Notes: generated from the letters alone by a model not told the origin. A DNA stretch of 64,000 nucleotides from Limnobaculum xujianqingii (GCF_013394855.1 NZ_JABMLK010000002.1:248001-312000); one strand, 5' to 3'; shown: positions 16,004-27,197, counted from the stretch's first letter. Program-made: numbers and translations.

Positions 16004-16869
16004 CGCTGGATCGGAATCATATATTCGCCGGAAATTACCGCCGGGGCGCTGTCACCAACTTTAACGCCTTTAGGATGGAATATTTCAATATCATAGCCTT
16101 TACGGCGCGTCAGCTTCAGAAGCGGCAGGCAGGTTCCGTAGAGCGTCATGACAAACTGTTGTAATCCATCCGGCGGCCCATTGTAGCGGAACAGGGCATA
16201 TTCACCCCCCTGAAGGATAACTTCATGGCCTTCAACGCCTGGCGGCACATGTTCAGGTTCAATGGCTGTGGTATAGAATACTTCCTGCTCATCATCCTTC
16301 TCCTGACTTGGCCGGGTGTGGTTAAGACCATACAGAATCGGCGGAACTTCAGTCAGGGCATTACCTAAATACTGGGTCCAGAACTGGGTACGAATTGCCG
16401 TTTTAGACCGAGATAGCTCTTCCAGAGTACAGGTATAGCTCTGGGTCATTCCCACCAGCTGTTTCTCTTCCTGAATAACATATTCTACTGGTACTAAATT
16501 GTTGCCGGATAATTTAATTGGTGGACACATACCAATAGCGCTCCATGAATCGGAGCGACGATAGAATGCCGGTGTTTGAGCAAACTGCTTTTTAAACGCC
16601 CGGGTAAACGTTTGTTGGGAGTCAAAACGGTACTGTAGCGCCACATCCAAAATTGGCCGGGCCGTCAACCTTAAGGCTACGGCAGCTTTGGATAAACGGC
16701 GAGCGCGTATATAAGAACCAATAGCTTGTCCGGTAACTTCTTTGAACATTCTCTGTAGGTGCCATTTAGAATAGCCTGACTTCGCAGCAACATTATCCAG
16801 AGATAATGGTTGGTCTAAATGATTTTCTAGCCAGTCTAGAAGATCGTGGATAATACTGGCTTGATCCAT
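16000..16869 (-). CDS. rob: AraC/XylS-family right-origin-binding regulator Rob
   Basis: 289 residues from the ATG at 16869 (MDQASIIHDLL), exactly the E. coli length; an in-frame ATG five codons upstream is disfavoured. Residues 1-110 are a near-identical two-HTH AraC domain (KWHLQRMFKEVTGQAIGSYI, RFDSQQTFTRAFKKQF). The C-terminal ~170 residues form the GyrI-like ligand-binding domain (LQGGEYALFRYNG, TRPSQEKDDEQEVFY). In E. coli Rob binds the mar/sox/rob box and activates efflux and stress genes when bile salts or fatty acids bind. Confidence 0.96.
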   Translation of the reverse strand: MDQASIIHDLLDWLENHLDQPLSLDNVAAKSGYSKWHLQRMFKEVTGQAIGSYIRARRLSKAAVALRLTARPILDVALQYRFDSQQTFTRAFKKQFAQTPAFYRRSDSWSAIGMCPPIKLSGNNLVPVEYVIQEEKQLVGMTQSYTCTLEELSRSKTAIRTQFWTQYLGNALTEVPPILYGLNHTRPSQEKDDEQEVFYTTAIEPEHVPPGVEGHEVILQGGEYALFRYNGPPDGLQQFVMTLYGTCLPLLKLTRRKGYDIEIFHPKGVKVGDSAPAVISGEYMIPIQR

Positions 16870-17207
16870 AAAAAACTTCCTCATTAATTGGGCGCATTAT
16901 CTACAGAATTGGCGTAGCTATACTGACTTATAACACTTTATGGTTGGTTTTAAACACTGCATCACAAAAAATGTTTTTTTAACAGGTGAAGGATACTGGC
17001 GTAATCCTTAGCTTGAAACAAGGTATTACTGTGCTATATCACAACACTTCCCGTGCATCATAACAATTTTTAAATGTTCTGTTCCACGTCTATTTGACAT
17101 AAGTTTGTGGCTATGGTTCAGCGGGTTGAAACCGGGCTTTAGTTGTGTACCGACGGGTCATAATTGCATTAATATAGTAATTAATTGATGTTCACTGGAG
17201 ATAGCGA
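16870..17207. other. Divergent rob/creA intergenic region
   Basis: 338 bp holding the promoters of both genes. AT-rich, with poly-T at about 16973-16981. A candidate creA ribosome site (CTGGAGA) lies before its ATG. I see no clear operator or RNA gene. Confidence 0.5.
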
Positions 17208-17696
17208 ATGAAGAAGGCCATTTTAGCACTTTGCTCTGCCACACTGTTTTGGTCGGCCTGTGCTCAATCAGAAGAGATTGGCTCTGTTGATACGGTATTT
17301 AAATTGTTGGGGCCTGACCATAAAATTGTCATTGAAGCTTTTGACGATCCGGATGTTCAAAATGTGACCTGCTATCTGAGTCGGGCAAAAACCGGTGGCA
17401 TCAAAGGTGGGCTGGGACTGGCAGAAGATACTGCTGATGGCGCGCTTTCCTGTATTCAGGTGGGACCAATCACGCTGACCGATCGAATTAAAAATCGTAA
17501 AGCGGATGGTGAAGAGGTATTTCGTAAGCGAACTTCGATAATCTTCAAGAGTATGCAGGTGGTTCGTTTTTATGATAACAAGCGTAATACGCTGGTGTAT
17601 CTGGTCTATTCCGATAAAGTGGTTGATGGTTCGCCTAAAAATGCGCTGAGTACTGTGCCTATCATTCCCTGGGGCAATAGCCAGTCCGGTAAGTAA
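17208..17696 (+). CDS. creA: CreA family periplasmic protein
   Basis: 162 residues with an N-terminal signal sequence ending near residue 20 (a Cys-containing ACAQSEE region, where a lipoprotein is possible but the lipobox is poor). Family segments: [32 protein letters not shown] and [14 protein letters not shown] with conserved cysteines. Function is not well defined. In E. coli it heads creABCD, but here the two-component genes creBC and creD are absent and arcA follows directly. Confidence 0.93.
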   Translation: MKKAILALCSATLFWSACAQSEEIGSVDTVFKLLGPDHKIVIEAFDDPDVQNVTCYLSRAKTGGIKGGLGLAEDTADGALSCIQVGPITLTDRIKNRKADGEEVFRKRTSIIFKSMQVVRFYDNKRNTLVYLVYSDKVVDGSPKNALSTVPIIPWGNSQSGK

Positions 17697-17707
17697 ATTT
17701 AGATAAT

Positions 17708-17736
17708 AAAAAACCAGCATAAATGCTGGTTTTTTT
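17708..17736. terminator. Bidirectional terminator between creA and arcA
   Basis: AACCAGCA and TGCTGGTT stem around TAAA, flanked by A and T runs, so it serves both convergent genes. Confidence 0.88.
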
Positions 17737-17751
17737 GTTCGCTAGTGCTGA

Positions 17752-18471
17752 TTATTCTTCGAGATCGCCACAGAAACGGTAGCCTTCACCATGAATCGTT
17801 GCAATGATTTCTGGTGTATCCGGCGTTGATTCAAAGTGCTTACGAATACGACGAATAGTCACATCAACTGTACGGTCGTGAGGTTTTAGTTCACGTCCGG
17901 TCATTTTCTTCAATAGCTCTTCACGAGACTGAATTTTGCCCGGATTCTCACAGAAATGCAGCATCGCGCGGAATTCGCTACGAGGCAGTTTGAACATTTC
18001 TCCGTTAGGATTAATCAGAGAACGGCTATTGATATCAAGAGTCCAGCCGTTGAACTTATAGTTTTCAACCAGCTTACGCTCTTCACCACTCACTGCGCCA
18101 AGATTCATCGTCCGGGATAGCAGATTGCGTGCACGGATAGTCAGTTCACGTGGATTAAATGGTTTAGTGATGTAATCATCTGCACCAATCTCCAGGCCAA
18201 GAATCTTATCTACTTCGTTATCTCTGCCGGTTAAAAACATCAATGCAACCGCAGCTTGCTCACGTAACTCTCGAGCTAGCAGTAGTCCATTCTTGCCGGG
18301 CAGATTGATATCCATGATGACCAGATTAATATTATGGTCGGACAAAATCCGATGCATTTCTGCACCATCATTGGCTTCAAAGACAACGTATCCTTCCGCC
18401 TCGAAAATGCTTTTTAATGTGTTACGAGTTACTAGTTCGTCTTCAACGATCAGGATATGCGGGGTTTGCAT
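17752..18471 (-). CDS. arcA: Aerobic respiration control response regulator ArcA
   Basis: 239 residues (E. coli 238). Receiver domain with acidic pair Glu10/Asp11, phosphoacceptor Asp54 in VIMDINLPG, and Lys in ITKPFNP; then an OmpR-type winged helix with [18 protein letters not shown] and [15 protein letters not shown]. When phosphorylated by ArcB it represses aerobic metabolism genes in low oxygen. arcB is not in the window. A perfect FNR box lies about 265 nt upstream of its start, consistent with anaerobic activation. Confidence 0.97.
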   Translation of the reverse strand: MQTPHILIVEDELVTRNTLKSIFEAEGYVVFEANDGAEMHRILSDHNINLVIMDINLPGKNGLLLARELREQAAVALMFLTGRDNEVDKILGLEIGADDYITKPFNPRELTIRARNLLSRTMNLGAVSGEERKLVENYKFNGWTLDINSRSLINPNGEMFKLPRSEFRAMLHFCENPGKIQSREELLKKMTGRELKPHDRTVDVTIRRIRKHFESTPDTPEIIATIHGEGYRFCGDLEE

Positions 18472-18735
18472 GTCTGTTACCTAATTTGCCAACAAAATCA
18501 ATTTAATATTACAGTGGTCTGGTTTTGTTTTTAAAACCATCTATAGCTAAAACAGACTACCGCAGTATAAGGGACGAATCCCCGTGCTATTTCAAATTTC
18601 AACACAATCGCTGGTTCGGCCAAGGCAAACTACCTACATACCTGTGATTTGTTAAAACTGATCACTTATTACTCTTTATTGTAGCAGCAATATAACAGGA
18701 GTCTTTCTTTTGCCGATCAACAAACTTGTGGCTTG

Positions 18736-18749
18736 TTGATATATATCAA
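18736..18749 (-). promoter_or_regulatory. Perfect FNR box upstream of arcA
   Basis: TTGATATATATCAA matches the FNR consensus TTGAT-N4-ATCAA in all ten specified bases. E. coli arcA is FNR-activated, so this is probably the equivalent site; arcA is the nearest gene reading away on the minus strand. Confidence 0.75.
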
Positions 18750-19364
18750 TAATAGTTATAGCACATTAGCTGATTTGTGAGAAAAATCTACAAAAACAAT
18801 GCATATCACATGCCAGTTTTTGACCTTTTTTTCACAATTCAACCTCAATAAAAACCTCAATTTGAAACATTTATGCCGCTGTGTTTTTCACTAAAGCCAA
18901 GGCGTGTGTGGCAGCGGGAGGATTTTCCTTCTTTTTATCCTAAAAAGAAATATATTTTAACAAATATTTTTCAATTGCAACTTTTATGAGCACAAAAACG
19001 TGTTCAGGATAAACGGGCCGTAGTAAAAGATAATGTATTAATATTATAGCTAATATCATCAATATTGAGACTGTATCTTCATTTTTCATCTGAACGGTGT
19101 TTATTTGTCAGGTTCTACGGCATGAATTCTCATCACTATCAAAATGAGAGAGCGTTAATGAAAAATCAGATGCTGATAAATAGTTGCGATTTGATGATTT
19201 TAATTATTTGAATTTAATTGAAATTATTTAAATTCGATATAAAAATTCGTAGTAAAATCAGAGAATAAATTTTAATGAAATATGAAAAATAATTTGACTC
19301 TGAGTCGCAATTGCTTTAACCAGTATATAGCGTTAATAAAACAAACCAGAGACAAACACCAAAC
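18750..19364 (+). promoter_or_regulatory. thr operon promoter region and AT-rich gap
   Basis: The proximal part resembles the E. coli thr promoter: TTTGACT at 19293-19299, then CTTTAACCA followed by TATATAG at 19324-19330. The distal ~500 bp is AT-rich, with no convincing ORF; it probably includes the far arcA promoter area. Confidence 0.5.
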
Positions 19365-19433
19365 ATGCAAAACGTTAGCCTGATGATTACAATCATTACC
19401 ACCACCGGTACAACCAGTAGCGGGGCGGGCTGA
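19365..19433 (+). CDS. thrL: thr operon leader peptide
   Basis: A 22-codon ORF with sequence MQNVSLMITIITTTGTTSSG then AG and stop. It has six Thr and three Ile codons, the amino acids whose charged tRNAs control thrABC by attenuation. It lies 103 nt before thrA and just before a strong terminator. The first residues differ from the E. coli peptide, but the control codons and the GAG ending are kept. Confidence 0.9.
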   Translation: MQNVSLMITIITTTGTTSSGAG

Positions 19434-19455
19434 CGCTTACAAGAAATAAAAAAAG

Positions 19456-19489
19456 CCCGCACCGTAGAATCGAGTGCGGGTTTTTTTTT
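19456..19489 (+). terminator. thr attenuator
   Basis: CCCGCAC (19456-19462) pairs with GTGCGGG (19474-19480), followed by nine T. It sits 22 nt after the leader stop. When threonine or isoleucine is short, ribosome stalling in thrL should prevent this hairpin and let transcription reach thrA. Confidence 0.93.
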
Positions 19490-19536
19490 GCGAATAATTT
19501 ACATCATAACTGGATTAAGGCAGGAGAGGCCAAGAG

Positions 19537-21996
19537 ATGCGAGTTCTGAAATTTGGCGGTACATCAGTAGCAAATTCCGAACGCTTTATGCGCGTGGCGG
19601 ATATCATTGAAAATAATGCGCGTCAGGGCCAGGTTGCTACGGTACTGTCTGCTCCGGCAAAAATTACTAACCATCTGGTTGCCATGATTGAGAAAACGGT
19701 AGCCGGTCAGGACGTAATGACCAATATGATGGATGCCGAACAGATCTTTGCTGAACTGCTTTCCGGGTTGGCTGAAGATCAGCCAGGATTTGAATATGGT
19801 CGATTAAAGAGTTTTGTGGAGCAGGAATTTGCTCAACTGAAACATGTACTTCACGGTATTTCTCTGTTGGGCCAGTGTCCTGACAGCGTTAACGCTTCTA
19901 TCATCAGCCGTGGTGAAAAGCTCTCTATTGCCATTATGGAATCCGTTTTTCAGGCTCGGGGATATGGCGTAACGGTAATTAATCCGGTCGCTATGTTGCT
20001 GGCTCATGGGCACTATCTGGAGTCTACGGTTGATATTACTGAATCAACTCGCCGTTTGGTTGAGTTGGGTATTCCTGATAATCACGTTATTTTAATGGCT
20101 GGTTTTACTGCCGGTAATGAGAAAGGCGAGCTGGTAGTCTTGGGGCGTAATGGTTCCGACTACTCAGCAGCGGTTCTGGCGGCCTGTTTACGCGCTGACA
20201 GTTGTGAAATATGGACTGATGTTGATGGGGTATATACTTGCGATCCGCGTTCTGTTCCGGGAGCCAAGTTGCTTAAATCAATGTCTTATCAGGAGGCGAT
20301 GGAGTTATCCTATTTTGGCGCTAAAGTTCTTCATCCTCGTACTATCGCCCCCATCGCCCAGTTCCAAATTCCTTGCCTGATAAAAAATACCGCTAATCCA
20401 CAAGCACCGGGAACTCTCATCAGCCGTGAGAGCGGTGACGATCGTTACCCGGTTAAAGGCATCACCAATTTAAATAATATGGCGATGATTAACGTTTCCG
20501 GTCCGGGAATGAAAGGGATGGTGGGGATGGCTGCCAGAGTATTTTCCGTCATGTCCCGTGCTGGTATTTCAGTGGTGCTGATTACTCAATCCTCTTCTGA
20601 ATACAGTATTAGCTTTTGCGTACCGCAAAGTGAGCTGGCCCGCGCCAGCCGTGCGCTGGAAGATGAGTTCTATCTGGAGTTAAAAGATGGACTGTTGGAT
20701 CCACTGGATGTGGTCGACAAACTGGCGATCATTTCAGTGATTGGTGACAATATGCGGACGCTACGCGGCATGTCTGCGCGTTTCTTTAGTGCATTAGCTC
20801 GTGCAAATATCAATATTGTAGCCATTGCTCAGGGTTCTTCAGAACGTTCGATTTCTGCGGTAGTGAGTAATGACTCAGCGACTACTGCCGTACGCGCCAG
20901 CCACCAGGTATTATTTGATACTAATCAGGTGCTGGATGTGTTCTTAATTGGCGTTGGTGGTGTTGGTGGCGCGTTGTTGGATCAGATCTATCGCCAGCAG
21001 CCATGGTTGAAACGCAAGAATATTGAGTTGCGGGTATGCGGCATTGCCAATTCTCGCGGTATGGTTACCAACACGCTGGGAATCGACTTAACTAACTGGC
21101 GTGAAGCGCTGGCTGCGGCAGAAGAGCCGTTTAATTTGGGGCGTTTAATTCGTCTGGTAAAAGAGTACCACTTACTCAATCCGGTGATCGTAGATTGTAC
21201 TTCCAGCCAGGAAGTCGCTTCTCAATATGCTGATTTCCTTGCGGATGGCTTCCATGTGGTAACGCCAAACAAGAAAGCAAATACCGATACGATGAACTAT
21301 TATCATCAGTTGCGACAGGCGGCCAGCAGCGGTAACCGTAAATTCCTTTACGATACTAACGTAGGTGCGGGATTACCGGTTATTGAGAACTTACAGAACT
21401 TGCTAAATGCCGGTGATGAGCTGATGCGCTTTTCGGGTATTCTTTCTGGCTCACTGTCGTTTATTTTTGGCAAGCTGGATGAAGGATTAAGCCTGTCGGA
21501 AGCGACCCGTCTGGCAAAAGAAAAAGGTTATACCGAGCCCGACCCGCGTGATGATTTATCCGGTATGGATGTGGCACGAAAATTACTGATTCTGGCTCGT
21601 GAAGCAGGCCACTCGCTGGAGTTGGATCAAATTAAAGTTGAATCCGTATTGCCGCCATCTTTTGATGCCAGTGGTGATGTGGCAACCTTTATGGAACGTT
21701 TGCCACAGTTAGATGCTGAATTTGCAGAACGTGTAGCATTGGCCGCCAGTCAGGGCAAAGTGTTACGCTATGTAGGTATGATTGAAGAGGGTGAATGTCG
21801 GGTGAAGATTGATTCAGTGGACGATAACGATCCATTATTCAAAGTGAAAAACGGCGAAAACGCGCTGGCATTCTACACCCAATATTATCAGCCACTACCA
21901 CTAGTATTACGCGGTTATGGTGCCGGTAACGATGTTACCGCCGCTGGTGTTTTCGCCGATATGCTACGTACTCTGTCAGGAAAGCTGGGAGTTTAA
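19537..21996 (+). CDS. thrA: Bifunctional aspartokinase I / homoserine dehydrogenase I
   Basis: 819 residues, matching E. coli ThrA (820). N-terminal aspartokinase ([47 protein letters not shown]), two ACT regulatory repeats near 320-460 ([37 protein letters not shown]), and C-terminal homoserine dehydrogenase ([16 protein letters not shown]-binding loop; [22 protein letters not shown]). It catalyses the first and third steps from aspartate to threonine and should be inhibited by threonine. A GGAG site precedes the ATG. First gene after the attenuator. Confidence 0.98.
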   Translation: MRVLKFGGTSVANSERFMRVADIIENNARQGQVATVLSAPAKITNHLVAMIEKTVAGQDVMTNMMDAEQIFAELLSGLAEDQPGFEYGRLKSFVEQEFAQLKHVLHGISLLGQCPDSVNASIISRGEKLSIAIMESVFQARGYGVTVINPVAMLLAHGHYLESTVDITESTRRLVELGIPDNHVILMAGFTAGNEKGELVVLGRNGSDYSAAVLAACLRADSCEIWTDVDGVYTCDPRSVPGAKLLKSMSYQEAMELSYFGAKVLHPRTIAPIAQFQIPCLIKNTANPQAPGTLISRESGDDRYPVKGITNLNNMAMINVSGPGMKGMVGMAARVFSVMSRAGISVVLITQSSSEYSISFCVPQSELARASRALEDEFYLELKDGLLDPLDVVDKLAIISVIGDNMRTLRGMSARFFSALARANINIVAIAQGSSERSISAVVSNDSATTAVRASHQVLFDTNQVLDVFLIGVGGVGGALLDQIYRQQPWLKRKNIELRVCGIANSRGMVTNTLGIDLTNWREALAAAEEPFNLGRLIRLVKEYHLLNPVIVDCTSSQEVASQYADFLADGFHVVTPNKKANTDTMNYYHQLRQAASSGNRKFLYDTNVGAGLPVIENLQNLLNAGDELMRFSGILSGSLSFIFGKLDEGLSLSEATRLAKEKGYTEPDPRDDLSGMDVARKLLILAREAGHSLELDQIKVESVLPPSFDASGDVATFMERLPQLDAEFAERVALAASQGKVLRYVGMIEEGECRVKIDSVDDNDPLFKVKNGENALAFYTQYYQPLPLVLRGYGAGNDVTAAGVFADMLRTLSGKLGV

Positions 21997-21997
21997 T

Positions 21998-22927
21998 ATG
22001 ATAAAAATTTATGCGCCGGCCTCGATAGGTAACGTTAGCGTGGGGTTTGACGTATTGGGTGCAGCAGTATCGCCCATTGACGGAGCTTTGTTGGGAGATT
22101 GCGTCAGCATTCAATCGTCGGACAGCTTTAGCCTGAGCAATAAAGGGCGTTTTGTTAGCAAATTACCGACAGAGCCTAAAGAAAACATCGTTTATCAATG
22201 CTGGGAGTTATTCTGCCAGCGCCTGGGGCGCGAACTGCCTGTGGCGATGGTGTTAGAAAAGAATATGCCGATTGGTTCCGGGTTAGGTTCCAGCGCCTGT
22301 TCAGTGGTAGCCGGTTTAATGGCGTTGAATGAATTCTGCGACCGACCGTTTAATCAGACTGAACTGCTTGGCATGATGGGCGAGCTGGAAGGGCGAATCT
22401 CCGGCAGCGTGCATTACGATAACGTGGCTCCTTGTTATTTGGGGGGTATGCAACTGATGCTGGAAGAAAATGGCATCATCAGCCAGTCGGTACCCGGTTT
22501 TGATAACTGGTACTGGGTGATGGCCTATCCGGGCATTAAAGTTTCTACCGCCGAAGCGCGAGCGATATTACCGGCGCAGTATTTGCGTCAGGATTGTATC
22601 CGTCATGGTCGCTATCTGGCTGGCTTTATTCATGCCTGCCATACCCAACAGCCAGAGCTGGCAGCTAAGCTGATGCAAGATGTGATTGCTGAACCGTACC
22701 GTACCCGCTTGTTACCGGGCTTTGCTGAAGCTCGTAAAGCCTCACAGGATATTGGTGCACTGGCATGTGGTATTTCTGGTTCTGGCCCAACGCTGTTTGC
22801 GGTGAGCGATCGTCTGGAAACTGCACAGCGCCTTGCCGACTGGCTGGCAAAACACTATGTACAAAATGATGAAGGCTTTGTTCACGTCTGCCGTCTGGAT
22901 ACTGCCGGTGCCCGTAAATTGGATTAA
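21998..22927 (+). CDS. thrB: Homoserine kinase
   Basis: 309 residues from the ATG at 21998, one base after the thrA stop; the upstream extension to 21917 overlaps thrA and is rejected. GHMP kinase family: the N-terminal [21 protein letters not shown], the ATP-binding [15 protein letters not shown] loop near 90-105, and C-terminal [12 protein letters not shown]. It phosphorylates L-homoserine for threonine synthase. A GGGAG site within the end of thrA and the tight spacing imply translational coupling. Confidence 0.97.
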   Translation: MIKIYAPASIGNVSVGFDVLGAAVSPIDGALLGDCVSIQSSDSFSLSNKGRFVSKLPTEPKENIVYQCWELFCQRLGRELPVAMVLEKNMPIGSGLGSSACSVVAGLMALNEFCDRPFNQTELLGMMGELEGRISGSVHYDNVAPCYLGGMQLMLEENGIISQSVPGFDNWYWVMAYPGIKVSTAEARAILPAQYLRQDCIRHGRYLAGFIHACHTQQPELAAKLMQDVIAEPYRTRLLPGFAEARKASQDIGALACGISGSGPTLFAVSDRLETAQRLADWLAKHYVQNDEGFVHVCRLDTAGARKLD

Positions 22928-22944
22928 TGGAAAATAGCGACACA

Positions 22945-24234
22945 ATGAAACTGTATAACTTAAAAGATCATAACGAACAGGTTAGTTTTGCTCAGGCAGT
23001 ACGTCAGGGATTAGGTAAACAACAGGGGTTATTTTTCCCGGCTGATTTGCCTGCTTTTGATAGTTCAGAAATCGATGATTTACTCTCACTGGATTTTGTT
23101 ACCCGCAGCGCCCGCATTTTGTCAGCCTACATCGGTGATGAAATATCAGCGGATGCTGTAGCTAAACGAGTCGCGAATGCTTTTCAGTTTCCAGCCCCGG
23201 TAGTGGCGGTTGAAAAAGATATTGCGACCTTAGAGCTATTCCATGGTCCAACGCTGGCGTTTAAAGATTTTGGTGGACGCATTATGGCGCAAATGCTGGC
23301 TGAAGTAGCTGGTGATACGCCGGTAACCATTCTGACGGCTACCTCCGGTGATACCGGTGCCGCCGTTGCTCATGCATTCTATGGTTTAAAGAATGTACGA
23401 GTTGTAATCCTTTATCCTGAAGGCAAAATCAGCCCACTGCAGGAAAAATTGTTCTGTACCCTGGGCGGTAATATTCATACCGTGGCTATTGATGGGGATT
23501 TTGATGCCTGTCAGGCACTGGTTAAACAGGCTTTTGATGATGAAGTACTGAAAAAAGAGCTGGGTCTTAACTCTGCTAACTCCATCAATATTAGTCGACT
23601 GCTGGCGCAAATTTGTTATTACTTTGAGGCAGTAGCGCAACTGACTCAGGAACAGCGTAATCAATTAGTAATTTCGGTCCCAAGCGGTAACTTTGGCGAT
23701 CTGACGGCAGGTCTGTTAGCGAAATCATTAGGTTTGCCGGTGAAGCGCTTTATTGCCGCCACTAATGCCAATGATACCGTTCCTCGCTATCTGGCAAATG
23801 GCCAATGGCAGCCTCATAAAACTGTTGCCACCTTATCTAACGCGATGGATGTCAGCCAGCCAAACAACTGGCCGCGTATTGAAGAGTTATTTCGCCGTAA
23901 AGAGTGGCCTCTTAGTTCATTAGGCTATGGTGCAGTGAGCGATGAGACTACGGCTAAAACATTACGCGAGCTGGCTGCGCAGGGATACACCTCCGAGCCT
24001 CACGGTGCCATTGCCTATCGTTTGCTGCGTGATGAGCTGAAAGAAGGTGAGTTTGGATTATTCCTGGGTACCGCGCATCCGGCTAAATTTAAAGAGAGCG
24101 TAGAGCAGATCCTTGGCACCACATTGCCACTGCCAAAAGAATTGGCTGACCGGGCTGAGTTACCATTACTGTCTCACTATTTACCGGCAGACTTTTCACC
24201 GTTACGCGCATTCCTGATGGCGTTGCCAGCGTAA
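22945..24234 (+). CDS. thrC: Threonine synthase
   Basis: 429 residues from the ATG at 22945 (MKLYNLKDHNEQ), the start matching E. coli; an ATG at 22927 that overlaps the thrB stop (TAATG) would add six residues and cannot be ruled out, since neither has a strong ribosome site. PLP enzyme: the lysine in TLAFKDFGGR, phosphate-binding TATSGDTGAAVAHAFYG, and VPSGNFGDLTAGLLA. It converts O-phosphohomoserine to threonine and closes thrLABC. Confidence 0.97.
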   Translation: MKLYNLKDHNEQVSFAQAVRQGLGKQQGLFFPADLPAFDSSEIDDLLSLDFVTRSARILSAYIGDEISADAVAKRVANAFQFPAPVVAVEKDIATLELFHGPTLAFKDFGGRIMAQMLAEVAGDTPVTILTATSGDTGAAVAHAFYGLKNVRVVILYPEGKISPLQEKLFCTLGGNIHTVAIDGDFDACQALVKQAFDDEVLKKELGLNSANSINISRLLAQICYYFEAVAQLTQEQRNQLVISVPSGNFGDLTAGLLAKSLGLPVKRFIAATNANDTVPRYLANGQWQPHKTVATLSNAMDVSQPNNWPRIEELFRRKEWPLSSLGYGAVSDETTAKTLRELAAQGYTSEPHGAIAYRLLRDELKEGEFGLFLGTAHPAKFKESVEQILGTTLPLPKELADRAELPLLSHYLPADFSPLRAFLMALPA

Positions 24235-24249
24235 GACTTATTGAATAGA

Positions 24250-24290
24250 AATGGCCTCCTGATGCATCACTGCATGGAGGCCATTTTTTT
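24250..24290. terminator. Terminator between thrC and yaaA
   Basis: AATGGCCTCC pairs with GGAGGCCATT, with an inner ATGCA/TGCAT stem, then seven T. Serves thrC and, from the opposite strand, yaaA. Confidence 0.9.
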
Positions 24291-24310
24291 ATCTGTCACT
24301 CTATTAATAT

Positions 24311-25084
24311 CTATTGCTCAGGACGTTTAAATACCAGTTCATTACCCTGAGATGCGCTTTCATCAAACTGATAACCTTCCAGATCAAAATCAACTAATTG
24401 TTCCGGGCGGGTCAATCGATTTTTAATAATAAAGCGACTCATCAGGCCGCGAGCTTTTTTGGCATAGAAGCTGATGATTTTATATTTACCGCTTTTTTGA
24501 TCTAAAAATACTGGTTTAATGATGGTGCCGTCTAATGATTTGGTTTGAACCGATTTAAAGTATTCATCAGAAGCTAGATTAACCAGAATATCGTCCCCCT
24601 GGTCTTTCAGTGCCTGATTTAGCTTGTCAGTAACCCGTTTGCCCCAAAATTCGTACAGATCTTTACCCCGTTGGTTTTCCAGCTTTGTACCCATCTCAAG
24701 GCGATAAGCCTGCATCAGATCCAGCGGACGCAAAACACCATACAGGCCTGACAACATACGCAAATGCTGCTGGGCGAAATCAAAATCAGCATCGTTAAAA
24801 TCATCAACGTGCAGGCCAGTGTAAACATCCCCTTTAAACGCTAACAGTGCCGGACGGGCATTTTCGGGCGTGAAGTCCGGTTGCCACTCTGAAAAACGAG
24901 CGGCATTCAGACCGGCTAATTTATCACTGATACTCATCAGGCTGGCGATTTGCGCTGGGGTTAACTTGCGACACGCTTTAATTAAAATTTTCGACTGGTC
25001 CAGCATTTCAGGTTGGGTGTAACGTTCAGTCACCAGAGGGCTTGTATAATCGAGAGTTTTTGCCGGAGATATAGTAATCAGCAT
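24311..25084 (-). CDS. yaaA: Peroxide stress resistance protein YaaA
   Basis: 257 residues from the ATG at 25084 ([13 protein letters not shown]), which has an AGGA site 7 nt before it; two upstream in-frame ATGs lie too close to or beyond that site. DUF328/UPF0246 family: [57 protein letters not shown]. In E. coli it lowers intracellular iron and Fenton damage during H2O2 stress and is under OxyR control. Same place after thrC as in E. coli. Confidence 0.95.
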   Translation of the reverse strand: MLITISPAKTLDYTSPLVTERYTQPEMLDQSKILIKACRKLTPAQIASLMSISDKLAGLNAARFSEWQPDFTPENARPALLAFKGDVYTGLHVDDFNDADFDFAQQHLRMLSGLYGVLRPLDLMQAYRLEMGTKLENQRGKDLYEFWGKRVTDKLNQALKDQGDDILVNLASDEYFKSVQTKSLDGTIIKPVFLDQKSGKYKIISFYAKKARGLMSRFIIKNRLTRPEQLVDFDLEGYQFDESASQGNELVFKRPEQ

Positions 25085-25363
25085 AATCATATCCTGTGAT
25101 AAATCGTTTTTTGCTACTCTAGCAGAAAGTGGCAATGGAAAAAGCGATGGATTTAATAGGGGGCGTAGGAAATTCTTTGAGTAATGTGATTTTTGTATTA
25201 TTTATCATTGAGTAATCACCTTGTTAGCCAATGGGGTGAGATAAATTTTATGGCTAAAATCTGCGACCCATACGTTCCGTCGTTGCACCCTTGTTAAGTC
25301 ATGTTATTATCAGGCTAGTCCGATAATACTTCGATGCCTCACAAGCTTAACAAGAGATCTATC

Positions 25364-26317
25364 ATGACAGATAAACTTTCCTCTCTACGTAAAATTACTA
25401 CCGTTGTGGCTGATACCGGCGATATTGCAGCGATGAAACTGTATAAGCCTCAGGACGCGACAACTAACCCTTCTCTGATTCTGAATGCGGCTCAGTTACC
25501 TGAATATCGTAAGCTGATTGATGATGCGATTAGCTGGGCCAAGAGCCAAAGCAGCGATCGTGCACAGCAAATTGTAGATGCATCCGATAAGCTGGCAGTG
25601 AATATCGGCCTGGAAATCTTAAAACTGATTCCTGGTCGTATTTCTACTGAAGTTGATGCGCGTCTCTCTTATGACACTCAGGCCAGCATTGTTAAAGCTA
25701 AACGTTTAATCAAACTTTATAACGATGCGGGTATCAGCAATGACCGCATTCTGATCAAACTGGCTTCTACATGGCAGGGTATTTGTGCAGCAGCTCAGCT
25801 TGAGAAAGAAGGCATCAACTGTAACCTGACTCTGCTGTTCTCCTTTGCTCAGGCACGTGCTTGTGCTGAAGCAGGCGTATTCCTGATTTCTCCATTTGTT
25901 GGCCGTATTCTTGATTGGTACAAAGCTAACGGCGATAAGAAAGAGTTTGCACCTCACGAAGATCCAGGCGTTGTTTCTGTCACCAGCATCTACGAATACT
26001 ATAAACAGCACGGTTATAAAACTGTGGTCATGGGTGCCAGCTTCCGTAATTCTGGTGAAATTCTGGAACTTGCCGGTTGCGATCGTTTGACTATTGCACC
26101 TGCATTATTAAAAGAACTGTCGGAAAGCCAGGGTGAAGTTGAGCGTAAACTGGCTTATAGCGGCGCAGTAAAAGATCGTCCGGCTCCGTTGAATGAAGCG
26201 CAGTTCTACTGGGAGCACAATCAGGATCCAATGGCAGTTGATAAACTGGCAGACGGTATCCGTAAGTTTGCTATCGACCAGGAAAAACTGGAAAAGATGA
26301 TTGCAGATTTACTGTAA
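25364..26317 (+). CDS. talB: Transaldolase B
   Basis: 317 residues from the ATG at 25364 ([12 protein letters not shown]), the E. coli length; the frame extends ten codons upstream without a better ribosome site (AAGAGAT precedes the chosen start). TIM-barrel transaldolase with the N-terminal TTNPSLI motif and the Schiff-base lysine in [13 protein letters not shown], then [11 protein letters not shown] and [11 protein letters not shown]. It moves dihydroxyacetone units in the non-oxidative pentose phosphate pathway. Confidence 0.97.
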   Translation: MTDKLSSLRKITTVVADTGDIAAMKLYKPQDATTNPSLILNAAQLPEYRKLIDDAISWAKSQSSDRAQQIVDASDKLAVNIGLEILKLIPGRISTEVDARLSYDTQASIVKAKRLIKLYNDAGISNDRILIKLASTWQGICAAAQLEKEGINCNLTLLFSFAQARACAEAGVFLISPFVGRILDWYKANGDKKEFAPHEDPGVVSVTSIYEYYKQHGYKTVVMGASFRNSGEILELAGCDRLTIAPALLKELSESQGEVERKLAYSGAVKDRPAPLNEAQFYWEHNQDPMAVDKLADGIRKFAIDQEKLEKMIADLL

Positions 26318-26338
26318 TTATTTTTGATAAAAATATGA

Positions 26339-26366
26339 ATACCGGCCATCAGGCCGGTATTTTTTT
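26339..26366 (+). terminator. talB terminator
   Basis: ATACCGGCC and GGCCGGTAT form a 9-bp perfect stem with an ATCA loop followed by seven T, 21 nt after the stop. Confidence 0.92.
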
Positions 26367-26483
26367 ATCTGTGGCTCACTACGGATAATTGCATCCACTG
26401 TGCGTGCCATGCTGCAAAAATAACGCCAACAATAGTATGATAGCGCGCGGGTAAGAGTACAGTTTAGTGACAGAGGATTAGAT

Positions 26484-27071
26484 ATGAATAAGTTACGCAT
26501 TGGTTTGGTTTCTATCTCCGATCGCGCATCCAATGGGGTTTATCAGGATCAGGGGATTCCGGCGCTGGAATCATGGTTAAAAACGGCGTTGAGCAGTGAG
26601 TTTGAAACGCAAAGTAGATTAATTCCTGATGAGCAAGCGCTGATAGAAGAAGCCTTGTGTGAACTGGTTGATGAACGAGGCTGCCATCTGGTTCTTACCA
26701 CTGGTGGAACCGGACCGTCTCGCCGTGATGTGACTCCGGATGCCACGTTAGCCATTGCCGATAGAATTATGCCGGGGTTTGGTGAACAGATGCGCCAGAT
26801 CAGTTTGTATTATGTACCAACGGCAATTCTTTCCCGCCAGGTGGGAGTGATTCGTAAACATGCGCTGATTATCAATCTTCCAGGGCAACCAAAGTCGATT
26901 AAAGAGACACTGGAAGGAGTGAAAGATAAAGATGGAAAAACCGTGGTATCCGGTATTTTCGCCAGCGTCCCCTATTGTATTCAACTGCTGGATGGTCCTT
27001 ATGTTGAGACTCATTCGCAGGTAGTAGAATCCTTTAGGCCTAAGAGCGCAATCCGCGATATAAAAGGTTAA
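26484..27071 (+). CDS. mog: Molybdopterin adenylyltransferase Mog
   Basis: 195 residues, the E. coli length. Adenylylates molybdopterin before molybdate insertion in molybdenum cofactor synthesis. The MoCF fold signatures are GLVSISDRAS, LVLTTGGTGPSRRDVTPDAT and LPGQPKSIKETLEG. The conserved Asp residues of the molybdopterin site lie in the SDRAS and RDVTPD motifs. A GAGG site precedes the ATG. Monocistronic between talB and a transporter. Confidence 0.96.
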   Translation: MNKLRIGLVSISDRASNGVYQDQGIPALESWLKTALSSEFETQSRLIPDEQALIEEALCELVDERGCHLVLTTGGTGPSRRDVTPDATLAIADRIMPGFGEQMRQISLYYVPTAILSRQVGVIRKHALIINLPGQPKSIKETLEGVKDKDGKTVVSGIFASVPYCIQLLDGPYVETHSQVVESFRPKSAIRDIKG

Positions 27072-27197
27072 ATTAAGACTTTTTACAAAATAAGATTTCC
27101 ATCTACTGGTGTATCGTAAAGAGTACGATATAGTAAAAATTAATTTACAGATGGTAAGTTAATTTTTTTATCAACCTATAGAAAAAGATGGAATTTT

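Noticed and set aside
22927..22944. Earlier ATG for thrC overlapping the thrB stop
   Set aside because: Family starts align with the ATG at 22945; kept only as a possible alternative.
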